NCBI RefSeq assembly: GCF_014898055.3
Contig: NW_026555331.1
Location: 99,780,684-99,844,683, forward strand
Direction of reading: 5' to 3'
Length of the DNA stretch: 64,000 nucleotides
Source of the DNA: Talpa occidentalis
Lineage: Eukaryota > Chordata > Mammalia > Eulipotyphla > Talpidae
A program made the position numbers and the translations under genes. The notes under the pieces are model-generated. The model was given only the letters and a program-made list of their open reading frames with translations. It was not told where the DNA came from and did no database searches. This document shows, piece by piece, positions 58,114 to 64,000 of this stretch (its first letter is position 1; every line of letters begins with the position of its first letter).

Positions 58114-60735
58114 GAAACAATAGAAACATATCAAAAAAGCCTGGGGAAATCTGGGAAAGTTTTATAGTAAAGATGATTACTTGATGTGGGTTCTTACTTG
58201 ACCTACAAGTAACTAGGAGAATAGGTTGGGGACAGTATTTCTGACAGAGAATAAAGAAAAAGGAGAAGAAACAATTGGTACACTTGAAGCATCTCAGCGG
58301 GCCAGAGCACTAAGATGAGTGTTTGGATGTTATGTCAGCAACACTGCACTGATAAAGAAATGGGAGTCATGGTGGAGGCTGCATAATGCAGGATGCTGCT
58401 GAACGAGCAAGCTCCTGGGCTTTTTATTGATAGAATAATCATACAGCATCATTTACATGGGGTAGGAAGACAGAGAAAAAAATGGTAGAAACTGAAAATG
58501 TGCTTATGTCATCTAGAGGTTCAGGGGAACATGAGTCTGCTGACCAGATAATTCTTAACCTCCTTGATGACCAAATGTTGTAATTGAAACCAGACCCCAG
58601 AGCCCCGGCCATGGTTCCAATCTTATCAACAAGGTGGTCTACTGATCAGCTTCTAGGGTTCCCCCTCCCTGGGTGTTCCAGGTCATACCTCATGATATGT
58701 AAGTCAGGAGTAAGTTTATGCATTGGTCAGTGTCCCCCCGGGTATTCCAGGTTGTACCTCGTGATGCAGACCCTTTACAGGGTGATCAAGCTTTCTGCTC
58801 TTCATTGATTTGAGAGGCATCTTGTAAGGTTGGGCTCCTATAACTGATTGAGTTGTTCTGCTATTTTAATACTAATATATTCCTTGTATAAGAATGCAGA
58901 ACTGCAGATAACAAAAATGGTGGCCAAAAAGGCCACTTAGGATTAGCAGACCCACAATTGGGGAAGGCTAGAAATAGCAGGAAGTAAGGAAATGTGAACT
59001 TGCAAAGTTGAACAAAAGCCTTCTTTGCATTTCATGTCACAGAATTTAAATTTTATTTGGCAAGTGATATTGAGTCTTTGAAAGATTTTAATAGGTTAAT
59101 GACATGTTCAAACTAGATTTTTAGCAATGGAATGGAAGCTGGAAGGAGAGACGAGTCTAGACGGAGAAAAGCACATTACAAAGCACACAATAGGTCTCAG
59201 AGCTAAGGCATGAGCAGCTGTGAAGAAGAGGGCAGGGTGGATGTAGGGCTGGCTAATGGAAAGGATGCATAGGAGAGGGGAGGTGTACAGAGATGCTGAG
59301 TTTGAGGTACCCGAGAAGGTGGTATAATGCAATTGGAATGCTGAGGCCATATAAACTTGGCAGTTTAGGAAAACCTTCAGAGTGTTTGTTTATTCTCTGC
59401 AACATAGTCATAATAATAACCTCATCTCCAGGTCAGCATTTGTGATTTTTGGCTACCTAGCATGCAGCCTACCTTCTTTGGGTGATAACATCCTGTTTAT
59501 CTTTGTGGCATTAATGACCTCTTCTCCTTGGAGATACTCAGGTGGGGCTTTGAGTATTGGTGTCCTTACCTTTCCTTGCCAAAGACTAGATATGATAAGC
59601 TGGGCCTATTTTACACTAGAATTTGAATCACAGCAAAAAAATAAAAATAAAAATCAAATGACTAAAAGCAAAGCTCATGTGTTCTAGAGTTCGGGTCCAG
59701 ATGAGACTGTTAACAGTTCCTGCTCCCAACCCTGGAGCTTGTATGTGGTTCTTCACCTTTTCTTTCTCCCTCTAAGGATTCCCACCCCACCCCCAATATC
59801 CAAGAAATTCCCTTTAGGTTTAATTAGCTAGAAGTTGTTTCCATTGTATTCATCCTGGTGCCTTCAGAGTGCAAGTACACAGTAAGTACTTCATAAATGT
59901 CTGTCTGCTCTGTTTTCCTGTGGAAAATCTATGTGTAGGTGTTCAGGGTCAGAACTCCAGAACTGGAGTTTGAGAGAAAGACTGGGCTCAAGAATATAGA
60001 TTTGGGAGTTTTTGGTGTGAAGATTATGTGTGTAGAGAGATTGTGTACTTTGGAAGCTGAGGGGAGATCTCAGGGAGGTGTGCCTGTCTCAGGGTAAATC
60101 CTGCCCAGAGTCACTGAGCCTATGAAGTCAGTAACTAGTCTGGTCTCTGATGCTTAGAGTGGCCAGGAAGCTAGGCCAGGATTTTTATAGAGCAGGGATT
60201 GAACTAGGGATGTGTCTGGTTTAGCCACTGGGGCCACAACTTATTAATTTGGCAGAAAACAAAAAGGGAGGGGTCTCTTTCCATCAGAGGTTGCCTCCCA
60301 GATTTCCTGGCAGGTGCTTGAAAGAAAAGTGAGATCATTTTCGAGAGCAGAGCCCATGCATGGCATTGTCTCCTTTTATATACCAGGAAGGGATTAATTG
60401 TTTTCTCATACTATTTATTAATTATGAGACATCTTTTTAATGATAATTATTTTAATAGGGTGGTTGATAACCTTAAAGGCTTCTCCTTAGGAAAGGTAAA
60501 GTGTCAGCATTGCTCACAATAATTTACAGCCCCTCATCTTTACAGCCCGTCTAGTAGACATTCCCAACCATCCCTCACACCCAACTCACTTGACCATCCC
60601 TCTCTCTCTGTCCAGTTAGCATATATTCCTGTTACAGCACCCAGAATACTGTTCAGTAAATACCTGGCAACTATTGAAAGAAAAGTAAGGTAACAATAAC
60701 AACAGCTGAGTTAGATAAATTTAGAAAAAAAAAAA
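58114..60735 (+). other. Intron with an LTR-like patch
   Basis: At 58671-58765 a 26-nt unit is repeated with a 69-bp period in a CpG-bearing stretch, which could be part of an LTR. Patches near 58170-58300 and 59050-59170 are L2-like. The rest is unassigned. Confidence 0.4.
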
Positions 60736-60978
60736 TACAGTTGAACTTCGAACAGCACAGAGTTAGGAACCTTAATCCCCCTATAGTCAAAAATTTGGGT
60801 ATAAATTTTGAGTCCTCCAAAACTTAATTTCTGTGGTCCCTTGGTATCCACAGGGATTGGTTTCAGGACTCCCTTCAGATACCAAAATCCCCAATACTAA
60901 AAGTCCATTATAATTGATCCTGAATATCCACCAATATGAAGTAGGTAGAATCCGTGAACCTATACAGGGTCAACTGTA
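60736..60978. repeat. Small DNA-transposon relic with short inverted ends
   Basis: The 243-bp element begins tacagttga and ends tcaactgta, a perfect 9-bp inverted repeat. The interior (tggtatccacagggattgg, aatatccaccaatatgaag) resembles Tigger-type mariner-related miniature elements. No transposase frame is present. Confidence 0.7.
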
Positions 60979-63106
60979 TTTATTGAAAAATGTCCATGAA
61001 TTAGTGAACCAGCTCAATTTCAGGTCCATATGGCTGAAGGATCATATTTATATGATCATTTTATAAAAATCATTTTATAAAAATTACCTTCATTCCTTGG
61101 TCAAAAGTATACCAAGTCGACTAATACCTTTAGGAAAAAATGCCCATCTTTACGTAAAGTAAGCAATTTAATATTGATAGAGAAATTGATAAGGCTGCTC
61201 AAGATAGTCATGTGTCACCCATAAGTTAAGACTCTGTGGCTATAGAACTAGTACTTTTTTGGATATAGCCACTAACTAGCCAAAAAACTGGTTTACATCT
61301 ATTGTTTACTAAGACACACAATAATTGCATAGGTTTTCATTCAATAAACCACAGAACTAAGTTTGCAAGTACAGAGGAAAAAACCAGAGTAATAGTCAAA
61401 TTGGCTTTATGAAGAACTGGTCCCTTAAGGCCCCTACCAAGAGCCCAAGAATGAAGTGTCAGCGAATAGTTATTAATGCACCAGAATCTTTGGTTAGTTC
61501 CCACCAGTTTCAATTCTCCATGAATATAGTATGACTGGTCATGCCAAGGACAAAGTACCTCTGATCACTGCTGTCTGCTGCACAGACAAATCAAGGTTTG
61601 AGCCTAAGTGAAATGAAATTTTTGCTAACTTTGCCTTCTTTTCTTTCCTCCAGCCGCTTGCTTTTCCTTCTCATGGTTTCTCTCTCCTCTTGATCTTAAG
61701 TCTCCTGTTGCCTAGCAAAGTAGGCACGTGTCTGGCTTCAGCAGCTGTGCTGCAATGGAAATTTATTCATACCAGGGTTAGTCCATATGCATTTGTTCTT
61801 TTGAGTCTTTATCTCTAGTTTCAATCTAATACACAGGCTCATATTGAAGGGTGTGTAAAAAAGAAATTGCTAAAGCGGAATAGAAGTCATATTTCTCAAA
61901 CATACAGGGCCTGAGGATGGTCATAAAGAAAACCCATAGTCTAGTTAGGCAGAGGTTTTCCAGGTGTGTTCTCTAGACCAGCAGCAGTGTCAGGTCACCT
62001 GGGAACTATTTAGAAATACAGACCTTCAGACCCCACCTCACACCTACTGAATGAGAAACTCTGTTGGGGTAGCCCAGGTGTCTGGATTTTACCAAGCCTG
62101 GCAGGGGGTTCCAGTGCACACTGAAGCTTTAAAGCCACTGGTTTCAGATGTCTGGTAAGTTAGGGTCTTTGGGTTGAGGCCCACGATTCCTCACTCTACT
62201 TATTTCTAGAACCTGAGAGGTCAGGGTCTATCAAGAACTTTGAAAGAACCAAGATTTTACCTTCTGTGCAAGCCAAAAGGCTAACCTGCCACACTTTCAT
62301 AAATGCTGGTAGAAGACATAGACTTGCCTACCAGATACACGGGGGGCGGGGGAGGGGGCTGCGGAGAATGCAACTAGGCTTCAGGAGGAAAGAGAAGCAG
62401 GAATCAGGAAACTGCCATGAATGTCTTCAGGTGTCTTTTAGGGTTGTGTCACTTCTCATTGTCCCTTTCATGCTCTCTCCCTCTTCTTAATAGTTTCCTC
62501 TGTCATAAGTAGAAGATGGTTCCCTGCTAAATGAAGTCCTCCAGAATTTATACATCTTCCCAGATCTTTCGATGCTAAAGACAAGGACTTACCTTTGAGT
62601 TTCAATCCTAAACTTCCAGAAGAGAAAATCTGATTGGTTAAGCTAGGTCAGGTTGCCAGGGTCTCAATGGGCTCAATCACCTTTCTTCATTGCCTGAGTT
62701 GCGGACTAATGAGAAGAGTCAGTGGGCGGAGAACCAAAAGGTGGCCCTTACCATTAATAATGCTGGCATTGGAGGATAAGTGTTAGGCACAAGATTGGGA
62801 CAGTGCCCTCAAGGTGTGAGGTGTTGAGTCAGCAGGGCAAGTCTGTTCCCCCTAGTCACCGTCCGTCCTCCCCACAGTGCAGATGGAAGGTGAGAAGACC
62901 ACATGGCGACTGATAGTCTGTAGCAGCACTGATGCCTTTATTAGCTCTGTGCCTTCTTCCATGACATGAGTATGCTAAAGGGACAGAGGTCAGAGGAGGA
63001 AGGGTGGTTCGTTTCATGTACTGTAAAGTAATAGATGTGTTAAGATGATTATAATGTTTCCATTTTATTAAAAATGACTCATGATTTAATTTTGACTCTT
63101 ATTCAG
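60979..63106 (+). other. Intron before exon M
   Basis: Contains the MER5 relic at 61945 and a G-rich run at 62341-62358. Otherwise unassigned. Confidence 0.5.
61945..62165 (+). repeat. MER5-type DNA transposon relic
   Basis: The segment cagcagtgtcaggtcacctg, cagaccccacctcacaccta, ctgaatgagaaactctgttg and gaagctttaaagccactgg matches MER5A in order and spacing. Confidence 0.82.
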
Positions 63107-63241
63107 GATCTCGATAGAAATCTGAGCAGACTCACAGCTTCATTTGAAAAGGCAATAGCAGAGAAAGTTCGGAGTCAAGAAGAGGTGAACCAAACCAACA
63201 ACACCATTGAACAAGCTAATAGACTCGTCAAGGAGCTTGAG
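63107..63241 (+). CDS. DNAH11: DNAH11 exon M (coiled coil 2; GC donor)
   Basis: This exon has 135 nt, 45 codons, phase 0. The acceptor is ttgactcttattcag. The conserved protein ends at NRLVKELE and the intron then reads gcaagt, a GC donor with otherwise perfect match (gag|gcaagt). It encodes [20 protein letters not shown] and [20 protein letters not shown], a coiled-coil sequence. No GT donor close by keeps the conserved end. The next exon is not recognisable before the window ends. Confidence 0.92.
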
Positions 63242-63744
63242 GCAAGTTGACCTTTACTTCCAAAATTCTAATTAAAACATTCAGGTCAGCTTTGTTGGAT
63301 TTTATCTTTATTAACAACGGAAGGGAATAACAATAACAAAGAGCAAGGGGAATCATCCACAAAGGAGAATAAATTTAATCATCTTTCATACTGTAAGTTC
63401 TAACTTAACAAAGGAAGATATGATGGATTCTGGCTTTCTTAAGATATATTTCAAACTCAGGACCACTGTTATATAACTGTGTTATTAAACTACTGTTGAT
63501 TCTTTTTATGCGCATTTGCAGTGGAACTCTACCAACAAAATTACTTCAAGCTAAGGCTACAGTGCTTTATTTTTTCCCGTGACATCTTTTTATAGGTGAT
63601 TGACATGTTAATGTTAATAGTTAACTCCATGAAATAAATATTTTTTAAGAATAATTGTTACTAAGTTTCTCCTGTTTGAATAGGAGAGGTGGGAGAACAC
63701 AGAGGCCTTGACATCAGTAAGTCACATATTTTATTTGCTTTATT
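63242..63744 (+). other. Intron after exon M
   Basis: Begins with gcaagt. No further exon recognised before the old L1. Confidence 0.5.
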
Positions 63745-64000
63745 ATTTGACCATAAAAAGGATTAAAGCACTACTGCATGCTACAGCATGGTTGAACCTT
63801 GAAAATGTCATGCCAAGTGAGAGAGGACAGACACAAAAGGCCACATATTGTGTGACTCCAAGCATATGAAATGTCTGGAATGGGCAAATCTATAGAAACA
63901 GAAAGTAAGATTAGCAGTTGCCAGAGGCTGGACAAGGGCGCGGGAGTTTTGGAGTAATTGCTAATGGAGACACAGTTTCTCTTTTGTATGAGGAAAGCTC
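63745..64000 (+). mobile_element. Old L1 3' region, runs off the window
   Basis: The sense fragment includes catggttgaaccttgaaaat, then agaggacagacacaaaaggc and cagttgccagaggctggaca, typical of the ORF2 end and 3' UTR of older L1 families. It continues past the end of the window. Confidence 0.75.

Larger units (their letters stand above)
1265..63241 (+). other. DNAH11: DNAH11 gene body, internal part (13 exons, AAA3 end to stalk CC2)
   Basis: This is part of an axonemal outer-arm dynein heavy chain, a ciliary motor that hydrolyses ATP and walks on doublet microtubules. Thirteen exons (162, 194, 163, 124, 143, 162, 234, 147, 114, 144, 183, 102 and 135 nt) join to 2007 nt, 669 codons, with compatible phases and no stop. 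Twelve introns are GT-AG; the last donor is GC. Domain order seen: AAA3/AAA4 linker, AAA4 P-loop GVGGSGKQS, Walker-B-like FLLTDAQ, the AAA4 C-terminal part, stalk coiled coil 1, microtubule-binding domain, coiled coil 2. Introns measure 247, 3993, 893, 1688, 21512, 9368, 4687, 7376, 2189, 619, 1487 and 5911 nt. The choice of DNAH11 over its paralogs DNAH9 and DNAH17 rests on recognising stalk wording such as QERLVNG-like and [18 protein letters not shown] segments; an alignment would settle it. Confidence 0.92.

Noticed and set aside
63684..63717. Possible tiny exon gaatag|gagaggtgg...catcag|taagtc
   Set aside because: Length 34 nt, no strong pyrimidine tract, no convincing match to the next dynein segment, and no GT directly after a plausible exon end without changing the frame.
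1..64000. CRISPR arrays, prophage, operons or other prokaryotic systems
   Set aside because: Spliced exons, L1, MIR and SINE content show mammalian nuclear DNA; no regularly spaced repeats with unique spacers were seen.

Overview
The window is mammalian nuclear DNA, about 64 kb from inside one very large gene. Thirteen coding exons on the + strand encode a continuous 669-residue part of an axonemal dynein heavy chain. I identify the gene as DNAH11, an outer-arm heavy chain, because its stalk and microtubule-binding exons look like the DNAH11 protein rather than DNAH9 or DNAH17. The exons run from the end of AAA3 through AAA4 (P-loop GVGGSGKQS), coiled coil 1 of the stalk, the microtubule-binding domain and the start of coiled coil 2. 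All exon phases are compatible and no exon contains a stop or frameshift, so the host gene looks functional. The gene continues beyond both ends of the window.

The rest is intron, and most of what can be recognised there is transposon-derived. The organism is a placental mammal, judging by L1, L2, MIR, MLT1/MaLR and MER5-type relics. It is neither human nor mouse: there is no Alu or B1, and the main SINE is a tRNA-derived family of about 270-300 bp whose head starts ggcctccc(c/t)ggtggcgcag and whose tail ends in (AAAT)n. I do not recognise that family by name. A laurasiatherian such as a bat is my guess only.

Layout. 1-9 kb: five exons (A-E, lid region and AAA4 P-loop) with a young SINE, two 5'-truncated L1s, an L2-like relic and an MLT1 relic. 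8.9-30.4 kb: a 21.5 kb intron holding a complete antisense LINE-1 (11460-17842). It has both ORFs open, a CpG-rich 5' UTR and target-site duplications, and is nested inside an older L1. 30.4-40 kb: exons F and G, a dense cluster of young SINEs, a solo class-I-like LTR with a 4-bp duplication, and about 1.7 kb of repeat-poor, motif-rich intron that may be a conserved regulatory element. 40-52 kb: exon H, a 127-bp inverted repeat, and many SINE and L1 remnants. 52-64 kb: exons I-M (stalk and microtubule-binding domain), microsatellites, an MIR split by a SINE, a small DNA-transposon relic, and an intron starting with GC instead of GT.

The items most worth following up are the intact L1 (with a 42-bp duplication in its ORF1 coiled coil and a long antisense ORF over its promoter), a head-only form of the local SINE seen twice with the same end point, the inverted repeat at 40.5/42.3 kb, the candidate regulatory block at 37.6-39.3 kb, and the GC-AG intron after the last exon. 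There are no bacterial-type operons, CRISPR arrays or stand-alone RNA genes.
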